This document shows, piece after piece, positions 22,243 to 31,212 of a stretch of 64,000 nucleotides of DNA; within the stretch, counting starts at the first letter, position 1; every line of letters starts with the position of its first letter. The stretch spans positions 62,001-126,000 of the forward strand of contig CAZCMS010000001.1 of NCBI GenBank assembly GCA_964499935.1, in the 5' to 3' direction. Both the position numbers and the translations under genes were made by a program. The stretch is from CALBGR01 sp964499935. GTDB taxonomy: Bacteria; Patescibacteriota; Saccharimonadia; Saccharimonadales; UBA4665. The notes under the pieces are model-generated. The model saw only the letters and a list, made by a program, of their open reading frames with translations, made no database searches and was not told the origin of the DNA.

Positions 22243-22267
22243 AATAGACGTCAGAACGGCGTCTATT
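22243..22267 (+). terminator. Terminator after tRNA-Arg
   Basis: AATAGACG/CGTCTATT arms (22243-22250, 22260-22267) are followed by TTTATTA. Confidence 0.75.
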
Positions 22268-22299
22268 TTTATTACAGTATACTTTGTTATAATTCAATT

Positions 22300-22563
22300 A
22301 TGCCGTACATACAAAAAGACGACAGACCACCTATTGACGAATTATTACAACCACTGGTTGAGCACCTTAGGAGTTTGCCCCTGGAACAACAAGATGGTGC
22401 ACTCAACTATGTAGTCACTAGAATTCTTAAAGAGCTCTATGAACCTAGGTATTTTAACTACAACCGCGCAATGGGTGTACTAAGTTCAATTCAAGCCGAA
22501 TGGTATCGTCGAGACGTGAGTCCGTACGAAGACAAAAAAATTGTCGAAAACGGCGACGTGTAA
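22300..22563 (+). CDS. Small conserved-looking soluble protein
   Basis: 87 residues, MPYIQKDDRPPIDELLQPLV onward, mostly helical. The N-terminal MPYI-(K/Q)-(D/E)-R style start is one I have seen in small uncharacterised bacterial proteins. A Tyr/Arg-rich centre (ELYEPRYFNYNRAMGVL) resembles a compact single domain. A TATAAT box ends 6 nt before the ATG (leaderless). No signal peptide. Function unknown. Confidence 0.72.
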   Translation: MPYIQKDDRPPIDELLQPLVEHLRSLPLEQQDGALNYVVTRILKELYEPRYFNYNRAMGVLSSIQAEWYRRDVSPYEDKKIVENGDV

Positions 22564-22568
22564 CCAAG

Positions 22569-22802
22569 ATGTCAAAAAATAAAAAGCTCATTATGACCGC
22601 GGTAGTCATACTATTACTATTCACTGCAGGTATCATATATACCAAAATGAAAGATGATTCGAAAGCACCTACGGGGTACACGAAAGTTAAAGGATTTGTA
22701 AAAGTAGAGACTGGCCAGATAACCTGTATGGCTCAAGTACCGCAATGCGGGTATTGCCCCGGAGAAGTGATAGAAGAGTCGTGTTACGTAAAAAAGGACT
22801 AG
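22569..22802 (+). CDS. Small secreted/membrane-anchored Cys-containing protein
   Basis: 77 residues from ATG 22569, 5 nt after the preceding gene. A KNKK start and one hydrophobic helix (about 6-24) act as signal or anchor. The short extracytoplasmic part has four Cys (ITCMAQVPQCGYCPGEVIEESC) that could form disulfides or bind a metal. No family was recognised. Confidence 0.65.
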   Translation: MSKNKKLIMTAVVILLLFTAGIIYTKMKDDSKAPTGYTKVKGFVKVETGQITCMAQVPQCGYCPGEVIEESCYVKKD

Positions 22803-22946
22803 GCTATAAAACAATACATCTTGTTACTATATACATATGACGAAAATATCACACGATAGTGAAGTTGCCACTCATGGTCAATAAGTAATTACAGCCTGCG
22901 CACTTACTGATGCTAATAACAGTACGTATTTTGCTATCATAAATAC

Positions 22947-23498
22947 ATGAGCAAAGATCATCCATACACCAAGAAAAGCACCAAAACTGTGTACAAAAAT
23001 CCATGGATTAAGGTTCGAGAAGACGCAGTTGTGCTACCGAATGGCAAAGATGGTATTTATGGCGTGATGGAATCAAACGACTCTGTGATGATAGCTGTTG
23101 TTAATGATAAAGATCAGATCTACTTAATTGATGCGTACAGCTACCCAAGTCAAAGCTGGAATTGGGAACTACCTGGTGGTGGAGGAGAAGGCGAAGAAGC
23201 AATTGCTGCGTCAAAGCGCGAACTTGTGGAAGAAACAGGCATTGTTGCCGAGACATGGGAGCTGCTTGGAAAAACCCGTGTGTGCAATGGTCTCATGACC
23301 GAACGCCAAGCAACATACCTAGCTCGTGACCTAACAATGACCAACCAAAAAGACAAAAATGATTCGGCAATTATCCGTGAAGGAAGATTTTATTCACTCA
23401 AAGCGATTCATACAATGATTGCTGATGGCGTTATTAATGATAACCAAACATTAACAGGCATTTATTTGGTTGAGCAGTGGCTCGCAAAAAATCATTAA
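22947..23498 (+). CDS. NUDIX hydrolase, ADP-ribose pyrophosphatase-like
   Basis: 183 residues. The Nudix box matches GX5EX7REUXEEXGU as GGGGEGEEAIAASKRELVEE followed by TGI (about residues 76-98). The N-terminal beta domain (NPWIKVREDAVVLPNGK) resembles ADP-ribose pyrophosphatases. It would hydrolyse nucleoside-diphosphate-linked compounds. TATCAT ends 6 nt before the ATG (leaderless). It precedes the membrane redox-like cluster. Confidence 0.88.
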   Translation: MSKDHPYTKKSTKTVYKNPWIKVREDAVVLPNGKDGIYGVMESNDSVMIAVVNDKDQIYLIDAYSYPSQSWNWELPGGGGEGEEAIAASKRELVEETGIVAETWELLGKTRVCNGLMTERQATYLARDLTMTNQKDKNDSAIIREGRFYSLKAIHTMIADGVINDNQTLTGIYLVEQWLAKNH

Positions 23499-23503
23499 AT
23501 ACG

Positions 23504-24289
23504 ATGACTGAGAAACAAAAACTTCCTCTGTTATATAATCTTCGATTTTATGTTTTGATGACCTCATTACTGGGAAGCGTAATGTTATTCGCCTGGATGC
23601 GTATCTCGGTTGTAAGTGATCAATTGTTTTTAATCCGCACACAGCAAATATTTGGACTATGTAGTGTGGCACTATGGTATACAGCTTTAGTGATTTCGCC
23701 GTTGAGTTATGTGCTTGGTAAAGATCGAATACAATATTTAATTTTTGCACGAAGAGGCATCGGAGTATCAGCAGCATATTTTGCACTGTTGCATGGTACG
23801 ATTGCATTATTTGGGCAACTTGGTGGCATTGGACAACTTGCATTACTGCCAACACTTTTTAAATGGTCACTCTTCGCAGGTGCGATTGCTTTTATTATTT
23901 TGTGCATCATGGCAGCAACATCTTTTGATGCAGTTATACGACGAATGACATACAAACGTTGGAAATTACTCCATAGGCTTGGATATATTGGCGGTGTATT
24001 AGCAGTTATACACGTATGGACAATTGGTACACATATTGCTTACAGCGCAACACAGCTAGTGGCTCTTGGTGCGCTTATTGCCCTAAGCGGGCTAGAAACC
24101 TATCGAGTTGTGACCCTAACTATCAGAAAATTCCCAGAATTTAAAAGCAAGGACTACGCTGTAACGCTGTTTTTGGCGATTTGGCTGTTCTGGATTGTAG
24201 CTATTATGGCAATTCCCGGTACTATCAGAAACTACCATAGTCGACATACTGGGCACGACGTACCTAGCGTGGAAAGGGTGCAGCCGTGA
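23504..24289 (+). CDS. Ferric reductase-like transmembrane (heme b) protein
   Basis: 261 residues with about seven transmembrane helices. The arrangement resembles ferric-reductase-like domain proteins (YedZ/FRD type). His residues sit in the membrane segments: FALLHGTIALFGQL (about 92-105), LLHRLGYIGGVLAVIHVWTI (about 155-175). They are candidate heme ligands. The start is ATG 23504, 3 nt after the NUDIX stop. It is probably cotranscribed with the next two genes. Electron donor and acceptor are unknown. Confidence 0.7.
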   Translation: MTEKQKLPLLYNLRFYVLMTSLLGSVMLFAWMRISVVSDQLFLIRTQQIFGLCSVALWYTALVISPLSYVLGKDRIQYLIFARRGIGVSAAYFALLHGTIALFGQLGGIGQLALLPTLFKWSLFAGAIAFIILCIMAATSFDAVIRRMTYKRWKLLHRLGYIGGVLAVIHVWTIGTHIAYSATQLVALGALIALSGLETYRVVTLTIRKFPEFKSKDYAVTLFLAIWLFWIVAIMAIPGTIRNYHSRHTGHDVPSVERVQP

Positions 24290-24798
24290 AAAAAATTATA
24301 CCACTTGCCGGGATCTTATTCTTTCTTTTACCAAGCAGTGCAATGGCACACGTTCTGGTGAAAGATAAAACAGGTACCAAAGGTGCAATTTTACATATCC
24401 AACCTGACGATGACCCAATTGCAGGCGAGCAGGCTACATTGTATTTTGATACCCAAAGTAAAAACGACAGTCGAGTAGTAGCTACGATCACTAATGACGC
24501 AAGCAGGACAGCTGAAACTCTAGCACCTGTACAAACGGACGGATCGCTTGCTACTATTTTGTACACTTTCCCTACTCAGGGAACCTATATTCTACAGTTC
24601 AATATTACAACTGCGTCAAACTCTTATACCTTTGTAGCACACAAACGTATAAGTCGAGGAGCTACCGCGAATACAGATACTACACAAACATACTTCTGGA
24701 CAGAAGCACTTATGCTTGGCAGTAGCATTGGGCTACTATTCCTTGCGATTCTTTTGATACAACGGCGTAAGGAAATCGCTCAGCGAAGTAAGCTATAA
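24286..24798 (+). CDS. Secreted, C-terminally anchored protein with N-terminal His
   Basis: 170 residues. A signal peptide (about 1-20, IPLAGILFFLLPSSAMA) is followed by mature AHVLVKDKTG, then an immunoglobulin-like beta domain (EQATLYFDTQSK; FPTQGTYILQFNITT). A C-terminal transmembrane helix (about 142-160) ends in RRRKE-like basic residues. It overlaps the upstream stop as GTGA. The mature N-terminal AH resembles Cu-binding His starts, suggesting a copper-related surface protein beside DUF1775. Inference only. Confidence 0.65.
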   Translation: MKKIIPLAGILFFLLPSSAMAHVLVKDKTGTKGAILHIQPDDDPIAGEQATLYFDTQSKNDSRVVATITNDASRTAETLAPVQTDGSLATILYTFPTQGTYILQFNITTASNSYTFVAHKRISRGATANTDTTQTYFWTEALMLGSSIGLLFLAILLIQRRKEIAQRSKL

Positions 24799-24824
24799 TG
24801 GAATAAAAGCACAAGGGGAAAATA

Positions 24825-25448
24825 GTGAAATATATAAAAATATTTGTATTTGGAATTGCTGTGAGTGTTATTACAGTGGTGTTGTCCGGCACTTCAATGG
24901 CGCATGTCACTGTTAAGCCCGCGGAAGTTCCATCTGCAACATTTCAGACATTTATGGTCAACGTACCAAATGAAAAAGATATTCCTACTACCAGCGTAAA
25001 AATAATGATTCCTTCTGGGGTTATGTACGTAACACCAACGCAAAAATCTGGGTGGAATATTACCATTGATGGCAATGATGATGCTGTTACTGCAATTACA
25101 TGGAGCGGTGGTACGATCAATAAAGATCTGCGTGACGAGTTTACATTTAGCGCCCAAACACCCGAAAAACAGACCAACTTACAGTGGAAGGCCTACCAGG
25201 CATATTCCGATGGCACTGTTGTGTCGTGGGATAAGGAGCAGGGTGGCGGTAGACACGATAGCAGTAATCCCAACGAGGGACCATTTTCGGTCACACGCGT
25301 AACCACAGATTCAGAAAATACTACTACAGCAAACGATAGTTCAACCAACACAACTGAAAAATCTGCTTCGCGAGCTTTGTATGTTGCAATTATTGCCCTA
25401 GGGTTAAGTATAGTAAGCCTTATTCTGACAATTCGTAAAAGAACATAA
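24825..25448 (+). CDS. YcnI-like DUF1775 protein
   Basis: 207 residues. The GTG start follows AAGGGG. The signal peptide (about 1-27) is cleaved before AHVTVKPAEVP. The DUF1775/YcnI core includes VPNEKDIPTTSVKIMIP, GWNITIDG and the FTFSAQTPEKQT-LQWKAYQ region. A Ser/Thr linker and a C-terminal transmembrane helix (about 183-202) follow. In YcnI the mature N-terminal His binds Cu(II). It lies in one operon with the ferric-reductase-like gene. Confidence 0.82.
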   Translation: MKYIKIFVFGIAVSVITVVLSGTSMAHVTVKPAEVPSATFQTFMVNVPNEKDIPTTSVKIMIPSGVMYVTPTQKSGWNITIDGNDDAVTAITWSGGTINKDLRDEFTFSAQTPEKQTNLQWKAYQAYSDGTVVSWDKEQGGGRHDSSNPNEGPFSVTRVTTDSENTTTANDSSTNTTEKSASRALYVAIIALGLSIVSLILTIRKRT

Positions 25449-25545
25449 TTGTATTTATACAATAAATTTAAATTATTATAAGAGCGGCACAACTAAAAGA
25501 AATCTGATACACTACTGTTTGTAACCATAAGCAGTGGGATGAATC

Positions 25546-26601
25546 ATGAATAGCACGCAAAAAAAACCAACATTAGTTTCCTTATTTTCTGGCTGTGGTG
25601 GCCTGGACCTAGGTTTTTTGCAGGCTGGCTACGAAATTATCTGGGCGAACGACAACGACCACTGGTCATGCGAAACATACAAACGAAATTTTGGTAATCA
25701 TGTTCACGAAGCAAGTATCGTTGATGTCGACTTTCGTACAGTCCCTGATTGCGACATCATGACTGGCGGTTTTCCATGCCAAGATTTTTCTATGATCTGG
25801 AAGAGAGGGGGACTTGCAACAGATAGAGGAAATTTGTATAAGCATTTTGTACGCGCAGTTGAAGCAAAGAGACCTAGGGTTTTTATTGGCGAAAACGTAA
25901 AAGGACTTCTTTCAGCCAACAAAGGCGAGGCAATCAAAAAAATCGTTGATGACTTTGCAGCACTTGGCTATACAGTCCAGTACCAGCTATGTAATTTTGC
26001 AAAATATGGCGCACCCCAACTACGCGAACGAGTCATAATTGTGGGCATAAGAAATGATGTTGATTACCGATTTACATTCCCAGAGCCAACTCATAATGAA
26101 GCAACATATGTCACTTCTGGTGAAGCGCTCAAGGATGTGGAACGGGTGAAGGCTAATAATGAACACCAAAATATTAAAGAAAAAACAAAAAAAATGCTTA
26201 GTCTTATACCGGAAGGAAAAAACTTTGCTGCCATACCCAAAGACAGCCCATACTACGTAAAAGGTATGATTAGCCATGTCTATCGTCGCCTTGATCGCAA
26301 TAAGCCTTCGACCACCATTATTGCTGGCGGAGGTGGTGGTACGTGGGGATATCACTACGAGCAAAATAGGCCACTCACCAATCGAGAGCGGGCACGGCTA
26401 TTTGGCTATCCGGATGATTTTGTATTTGAAGGATCTATTACTGAAGTGCGACGTCAAATAGGTAACTCGGTTCCTCCGGTAGCTGCTCATGTCATAGCCA
26501 AATCAATATTACCCGCCATATATGCACCATTAAAATCAGAGGAAACTACGGAAAAAGCTTCTCGATCACCAATACTCACCCAACAACCATTCGCCCTATG
26601 A
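25546..26601 (+). CDS. C5-cytosine DNA methyltransferase (type II R-M)
   Basis: 351 residues. Motif I LVSLFSGCGGLDLGF (about 11-25), motif IV GGFPCQDFS with the catalytic Cys, motif VI ENVKGL, motif VIII QLRERVIIVG, motif IX/X with QIGNSVPP near the C-terminus. It methylates C5 of cytosine in a target that cannot be read from sequence. The stop overlaps the next gene as ATGA, making it the M partner of a restriction-modification pair. Confidence 0.93.
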   Translation: MNSTQKKPTLVSLFSGCGGLDLGFLQAGYEIIWANDNDHWSCETYKRNFGNHVHEASIVDVDFRTVPDCDIMTGGFPCQDFSMIWKRGGLATDRGNLYKHFVRAVEAKRPRVFIGENVKGLLSANKGEAIKKIVDDFAALGYTVQYQLCNFAKYGAPQLRERVIIVGIRNDVDYRFTFPEPTHNEATYVTSGEALKDVERVKANNEHQNIKEKTKKMLSLIPEGKNFAAIPKDSPYYVKGMISHVYRRLDRNKPSTTIIAGGGGGTWGYHYEQNRPLTNRERARLFGYPDDFVFEGSITEVRRQIGNSVPPVAAHVIAKSILPAIYAPLKSEETTEKASRSPILTQQPFAL

Positions 26602-27617
26602 TATACACAAACACCGACCAACATGGCAACAAATTTCTAGACGTGATTGATGAGCAGTGTAAGAATGCACGTGATATTACTATTGCCTCAGGCTACACAT
26701 CTCTTGATATTTTGCAGCGGTACGAAAAAATGTTTGTAGCTACCGCCGAGCGCGGGGGAATTGTAAGACTCCTTGTGGGCATGGCGTTTTATGAAGGCCT
26801 TTCGCAGCGTAAGCTTGATTTGCTCACCATACTATCACGGAGGTTACAGGATATTAATCCTCAAAATGGTGTGTATGTATGCTACACCCGTAAATATCAT
26901 GGGAAAATATATTTCTTTAATAGCGGTACGCAGCCATCGGCATATATTGGATCCTCGAATTTTTCACGCAGTGGTTTATCAGAAAACATTGAAGCCACAC
27001 TTCGTGTTACTGACGCTTCAGAAATTTCAGGTATCGCAAACTTCTTGGAACATATGTTTAGCCCAGAAGTATCGACACATATAACCAACGCAGATATTGT
27101 CGTTCCTGGCTCTGCTTCATTTAAGAAAAGGGTCTCTGTAGAAACTCTTAATGATCTACAGCGTCATGATCCACAAACTATCGACACCGCATCGTTAGAT
27201 TTTTTTGACTACTCGTTAGCCAGGATTGCTACAAGTGAAAAATCGAGCTTAAATGTATATTTTGGCAAAGGACGCTGGACACGATCAACAGGGAAAATAA
27301 TCCCAAGGGACTGGTACGAAGTAGAACTTATTGCAAAAAAAGAACTATCGACGCAAGATATCTATCCAAAAGGTAATTTTACTGTATATACCGATGATGG
27401 ATATGTATTACCAATGCGTACGAGCGGAGATAACTTTAAAAATATTCGCTCAAAAGGCAATTTGAAGTTACTCGGTATGTGGATCAAGAAAAAGCTACAA
27501 GATAGCGGAGCACTCACTGTACTCACTCCAGTGACTCAAGATACACTCGATCAATATGGCGCAGATACTATTAGGTTTTATAAAATGTCAGACACAAAAT
27601 ATTACGCAGAATTTTAA
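26598..27617 (+). CDS. PLD-family restriction endonuclease, NgoFVII-like
   Basis: 339 residues. The N-terminal phospholipase-D-type nuclease domain contains KYHGKIYFF (HxK) followed by YIGSSNFSRSGL (about 95-130), the single HKD-like site used by dimeric NgoFVII/BfiI-type enzymes. The C-terminal half (from about 190) is probably the DNA-recognition domain. Translational coupling (ATGA) to the C5 methyltransferase supports a complete type II R-M system that cuts unmethylated incoming DNA. Confidence 0.82.
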   Translation: MIYTNTDQHGNKFLDVIDEQCKNARDITIASGYTSLDILQRYEKMFVATAERGGIVRLLVGMAFYEGLSQRKLDLLTILSRRLQDINPQNGVYVCYTRKYHGKIYFFNSGTQPSAYIGSSNFSRSGLSENIEATLRVTDASEISGIANFLEHMFSPEVSTHITNADIVVPGSASFKKRVSVETLNDLQRHDPQTIDTASLDFFDYSLARIATSEKSSLNVYFGKGRWTRSTGKIIPRDWYEVELIAKKELSTQDIYPKGNFTVYTDDGYVLPMRTSGDNFKNIRSKGNLKLLGMWIKKKLQDSGALTVLTPVTQDTLDQYGADTIRFYKMSDTKYYAEF

Positions 27618-27632
27618 TCGAGAATCGTAAAA

Positions 27633-28502
27633 TTAGAAGCGAACCTTACGCATTAAAGCATCGACAGCGTCTCGTTTTTGCGCATCTGCAGGTAAATAAT
27701 CGCTCAATGTCTGCACGATACGCTCTTCGTCCTGAGGATCATAGTATATGGAGATGGCAGGCATGAAACGCTTCATCGGCAAGAACATAATACTCGAGAA
27801 GGCGCCTTCATCAATGATCGAAAAAGCCTTGAATTGGTCGAATGTATACAGCCTAGCACCAACAGTAATTCCTCCTGGGCCTATAGAATACGTCTGTTCT
27901 TTTGGTTTTTTCGCTGCAAAGACTGCAAACACTATAGCCACAAACAGAATGACAATAACAGCAAATATATCGCCACTCGTAATAAAATATATACCTACCG
28001 CAGCTATTACGGCCCCAATCCCTAGCGCCAAAAACCAAGCAGGGGATTTATGGTGCGCAATATACTCCGAAGCAGTCCAGTTAACAATCTCGTCTGAATC
28101 GGGTGTAGCTGCAAATGTTTGGTCAGGTGCCATTTGATTATACGTATTCTCGTGAGGCAAAGTAGACGAAGTAAAACCAGACGCAAAACCTTGCTCTACG
28201 GGCTGCTCCTGTACATTCTGCTCAGCAGGGCTGGGCGAAGTAGCTACAGAGGAGGACACAGGGCTAGAAGGAACAGACACAGCTGGTTGCTGGGGTACAG
28301 GAACAATAGGTACAGCCTGCTGCACTTGCTGCGGAGAAGCAGGTGGAGTGGTGATTATAGGTTGCTGCTGAGGCTGAGGCGGTATTGGTTGAGTAGTGTT
28401 TACCGGCTGCTGCAACGAAACCTGAACTTCTTGTGCAGGTGTGCTTTGTTCTTCTGGCTGCCCTCCAGGAGTGATAATCTGACCAGGATTTTGATCTGCC
28501 AT
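27633..28502 (-). CDS. Membrane protein with Pro/Gln-rich N-terminus
   Basis: 289 residues. 1-140 are low-complexity Pro/Gln/Val/Ser. Two transmembrane helices lie at about 154-174 and 176-194 (WFLALGIGAVIAAVGIYFIT; IFAVIVILFVAIVFAVFAAK). A C-terminal globular domain (about 200-289; GGITVGARLYTFDQFKAFSI) looks PH-like and cytoplasmic. A TACAAT box ends 7 nt before the ATG (leaderless). Function unknown. Confidence 0.72.
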   Translation of the reverse strand: MADQNPGQIITPGGQPEEQSTPAQEVQVSLQQPVNTTQPIPPQPQQQPIITTPPASPQQVQQAVPIVPVPQQPAVSVPSSPVSSSVATSPSPAEQNVQEQPVEQGFASGFTSSTLPHENTYNQMAPDQTFAATPDSDEIVNWTASEYIAHHKSPAWFLALGIGAVIAAVGIYFITSGDIFAVIVILFVAIVFAVFAAKKPKEQTYSIGPGGITVGARLYTFDQFKAFSIIDEGAFSSIMFLPMKRFMPAISIYYDPQDEERIVQTLSDYLPADAQKRDAVDALMRKVRF

Positions 28503-28642
28503 AAGCGTTATTGTACCACTATAGAAGCCTCAAGAAAAAATAAACTTTAGTAGAAGATACTTTGAATAACAGATAGAAACTGATATAATCAATCTGTTTT
28601 GTGATATTAAACAAATATGCACTTTACATCAATTTTAGGCGT

Positions 28643-28735
28643 GGAGAGGTACCCAAGTGGCTGAAGGGGACGGTTTGCTAAATCGTTAGGGGGGCGAGAG
28701 CTCCCGCGAGGGTTCGAATCCCTCTCTCTCCGCCA
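28643..28735 (+). tRNA. tRNA-Ser(GCT)
   Basis: Class II tRNA: GGAGAGG acceptor, anticodon loop TTGCTAA (anticodon GCT), long variable arm, T arm GGGTTCGAATCCC, discriminator G, encoded CCA. A TATAAT about 50 bp upstream is the likely promoter. Confidence 0.93.
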
Positions 28736-28773
28736 AACTATGAGATAAACCGTAGGTTTGTCTCATCGCGCTA

Positions 28774-28863
28774 GGAAGGGTGTCCGAGTGGTTTAAGGAA
28801 CTGGTCTTGAAAACCAGCGTGCCGGCAACGGTACCGTGGGTTCGAATCCCACCCCTTCCGCCA
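28774..28863 (+). tRNA. tRNA-Ser(TGA)
   Basis: Class II tRNA: GGAAGGG acceptor, anticodon stem CTGGT/ACCAG with loop CTTGAAA (anticodon TGA), long variable arm, encoded GCCA end. A hairpin (TGAGATAAAC/GTTTGTCTCA, 28741-28765) separates it from tRNA-Ser(GCT). Confidence 0.93.
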
Positions 28864-28867
28864 AAAG

Positions 28868-28893
28868 ACGATCAGTTCTACTGGTCGTTTTTT
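28868..28893 (+). terminator. Terminator after tRNA-Ser pair
   Basis: ACGATCAG/CTGGTCGT arms (28868-28875, 28881-28888, one G-U pair) followed by a run of T. Confidence 0.8.
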
Positions 28894-28914
28894 CTTTGTT
28901 TAAATACAGGGTAT

Positions 28915-29586
28915 CTATGCTCTTGCAAAAGTCATTGCACTTATGTGCTCAAATCCTGCCTTACGTAGTGCGCTAGCAGCAGACTCAATGGTTGCGCCTG
29001 TAGTAAGGACATCATCTATAAGAATTATCGGCTTATTTTTTAATGTATGGTTCTTTACTTCGAAAACCTGCTCAAGTTGCATAAGTCTATGAGTTCTTTT
29101 ATTGCCTGTTTGTCGATGTTGCCCGATTCGGCTCAAGGCGGTAGAGTAGGGAAGTTTTACTCTTTTTGCGAATGCTTTTGCAATTAGCACCGATTGGTCA
29201 TACCCTCGCGCCCGCACACGACTCGACGCAGTAGGGATTGGCACAATAACCGCTCCTACGGGCAGTAAATAAGCGAAGCTATCGAGGAGCGATACTGCAA
29301 TAGTCGTAGATACACTGTAGGCTCTTTCAAACTTCAATCGTTGCACGAGCTCTTGAGCAAATCCTTCGTAAGGAGTACGTACCCAGACATTCTGCAAACC
29401 CGAAGCTTCATTACATGTCTCACAGACAGCGTAAGAAGCGCTTTCGGCACCACATTTATAACACCCTGGAGGCATATCTGGTAGAAACTGTCGGCAATAG
29501 GAACATAATACCTGACCCTCTGTACCGCAAGCTAAACATTCGTGTGGCGCGACGTAACTGATGAGTGTATCTATAAAATCTAGCAT
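28915..29586 (-). CDS. comF: ComF family phosphoribosyltransferase-like protein
   Basis: 223 residues. The N-terminal zinc-ribbon has paired Cys motifs (CLACGTEGQVLCSYC and CYKCGAE-CETC; about 18-60). The C-terminal PRTase domain carries VRARGYDQSVLIAK and the PRPP loop PIILIDDVLTTGATIESAA (about 184-202). ComF proteins support natural DNA uptake in competent bacteria, which fits a host-associated CPR cell that imports DNA and nucleotides. A TAAAAT box lies 5 nt before the ATG. Confidence 0.9.
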   Translation of the reverse strand: MLDFIDTLISYVAPHECLACGTEGQVLCSYCRQFLPDMPPGCYKCGAESASYAVCETCNEASGLQNVWVRTPYEGFAQELVQRLKFERAYSVSTTIAVSLLDSFAYLLPVGAVIVPIPTASSRVRARGYDQSVLIAKAFAKRVKLPYSTALSRIGQHRQTGNKRTHRLMQLEQVFEVKNHTLKNKPIILIDDVLTTGATIESAASALRKAGFEHISAMTFARA

Positions 29587-29708
29587 GTTGTATTTTATAT
29601 GTTGTAAATATGTATACTTCAGGTTGCACCCTACATCTATATTAAGCTATACTGTCGACAAGACAAAAACGCAAGTTTCTGTAAGCAATAATTAGGAGGG
29701 TAACAACT

Positions 29709-30188
29709 ATGGCGCGACGAAATCGCGACGACGATCTGTTGCTAGAAGAGGACGAGTTAACTGCAGCATTTTTGGGCGATGATGACGCACCAGTTGCGGA
29801 GCCGGAAGATTCAGCAGCTCAACCTGTGGCAACACAAGATGAATGGGACGAAGAAGAGGCAATTCAAGGCCAACTCGCAGTCGATGTCTATGAAACACGT
29901 GAAAAACTCGTTGTTAAGGCTCGTACAGCAGGAGTTAACAAGAGTGATCTTGATGTAAGTATTGCAGACAACACACTCACTATTCGTGGTACATTATCTG
30001 CTGGCACTGAAGAAGATGTTGAAAATTACTTTGCACAAGAGTGTTACTGGGGTGAATTCTCACGTAGCATCGCCTTGCCTGTTCCCGTAAAAGAAGAAGA
30101 GATTGAAGCAATGCTTAAAGACGGCGTTCTTACAATTAGCTTTACAAAGGTTAAACAGGATACTGTTAAGAAAATCCAGGTTTTATAG
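29709..30188 (+). CDS. Hsp20/alpha-crystallin small heat-shock protein
   Basis: 159 residues. The acidic N-terminal arm (about 1-50) is followed by the alpha-crystallin domain (AVDVYETREKLVVKARTAGV; DNTLTIRGTLS; YWGEFSRSIALP; KDGVLTISFTKVK). This is an ATP-independent holdase. A strong AGGAGGG Shine-Dalgarno lies in a purine-rich leader. It ends at a perfect 20-bp terminator. Confidence 0.93.
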   Translation: MARRNRDDDLLLEEDELTAAFLGDDDAPVAEPEDSAAQPVATQDEWDEEEAIQGQLAVDVYETREKLVVKARTAGVNKSDLDVSIADNTLTIRGTLSAGTEEDVENYFAQECYWGEFSRSIALPVPVKEEEIEAMLKDGVLTISFTKVKQDTVKKIQVL

Positions 30189-30198
30189 AGCCTGTCCT

Positions 30199-30244
30199 AC
30201 CAATTAAAAACCCTCGCTAATACCAGCGAGGGTTTTTAATTGGT
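30199..30244. terminator. Bidirectional terminator between hsp20 and the pilin array
   Basis: Perfect 20-nt arms (30199-30218, 30225-30244) with a 6-nt loop. The CCCTCGCT stem is flanked by A5/T5 runs on both strands. Confidence 0.9.
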
Positions 30245-30253
30245 ATGTTTTTA

Positions 30254-30736
30254 TTAGACTATACGTTGCAATACAAATTGTACAATCACCTGAGCAAAAG
30301 CGACGATTACAAGACCCACTAGGGCATATAAAACCGTGCTCCGTGCACTAGTGGTAGCATTTGAGTCACCGCCAGAAGTTACAAATTTGAAACCACCGAT
30401 GATGATCACGATGACACAGATAGCACCCACAAGCAGCGATAGGGTATTAATAATATTCTTTATTAATTTTTCTACATTACTCACGGAGCTGCATTTCTCA
30501 GACTTCTCCTGGGCAGTACCCTCTGCATCACCCTCACACGCCTTCTCTTGTTCTTTCAATGAACATTCGCCATCTGTATTAAGTCGCACTCCAGAACCAC
30601 ACTCAGCAGCCTTCTGCATGCTTTGAGCACTTGTCTGTCCAGGTAAGCCAAATGTAACGACAACACTTATCAGAATAGCGACCGTTAGCATCAAAACTAC
30701 ATTAAGCGAAAATAGAGAATTTGTTTTTTGTTTCAT
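30254..30736 (-). CDS. VirB2/TrbC-like pilin paralogue 9
   Basis: 160 residues, last gene of the minus-strand array. A signal-like helix (about 12-33) is followed by a Cys-rich extracytoplasmic segment (three Cys pairs spread over about 45-85) and two C-terminal transmembrane helices. The conserved core is IIIGGFKFVTSGGDSNATTS, then ALVGLVIVAFAQVIVQFVLQ. This is the two-helix arrangement of T4SS pilins. Confidence 0.8.
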   Translation of the reverse strand: MKQKTNSLFSLNVVLMLTVAILISVVVTFGLPGQTSAQSMQKAAECGSGVRLNTDGECSLKEQEKACEGDAEGTAQEKSEKCSSVSNVEKLIKNIINTLSLLVGAICVIVIIIGGFKFVTSGGDSNATTSARSTVLYALVGLVIVAFAQVIVQFVLQRIV

Positions 30737-30779
30737 ATATATTTTAAGTATCGTATCGTTTTATGACGACTTAAGTGGA

Positions 30780-31193
30780 TTATGATGTTGTTCGTTGCAA
30801 TACAAACTGTACAATAATCTGTGCAAAGGCAACGATGATGAGACCTACGATAGCGTAGAGAATAGTGTTTTTAGCACCGCTGACACTGTTAGATTCACCA
30901 GCTGAAGTTACGTAGCGGAAACCGCCGATGATGATCATGATGACACAGATAGCACCAACGATGACAGAGAGGGTGTTGATGATACGTTTGATAAGGTTTT
31001 GAACGCTTTCTCCACTACTTGCAACGTCAGGATCACAGGAACCTGTTTTCCGTAGATCAATATTCGATCCACACTTTGTTTCAGTTTGAATACTTTGCCC
31101 ATGTGCAGCTGGCGCTAAAGCTACTAGTGATATAATTGATAATGCTGCAATAGCAAGGATTGCGAGGATGTTGTTTTTTATTGTTTGAATCAT
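30780..31193 (-). CDS. VirB2/TrbC-like pilin paralogue 8 (recent duplicate)
   Basis: 137 residues from ATG 31193 (MIQTIKNN), the same start as its neighbour. The open frame reaches further upstream into the neighbour's 3' end, but that part is not homologous. From about the ring of residues IINTLSVIVGAICVIMIIIG to the C-terminal VLQRTTS, the sequence is identical or nearly so to paralogue 7, including at the DNA level. The mature N-terminal segment has diverged. Confidence 0.82.
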   Translation of the reverse strand: MIQTIKNNILAILAIAALSIISLVALAPAAHGQSIQTETKCGSNIDLRKTGSCDPDVASSGESVQNLIKRIINTLSVIVGAICVIMIIIGGFRYVTSAGESNSVSGAKNTILYAIVGLIIVAFAQIIVQFVLQRTTS

Positions 31194-31212
31194 ATGTATC
31201 CTTTTTATTTTT

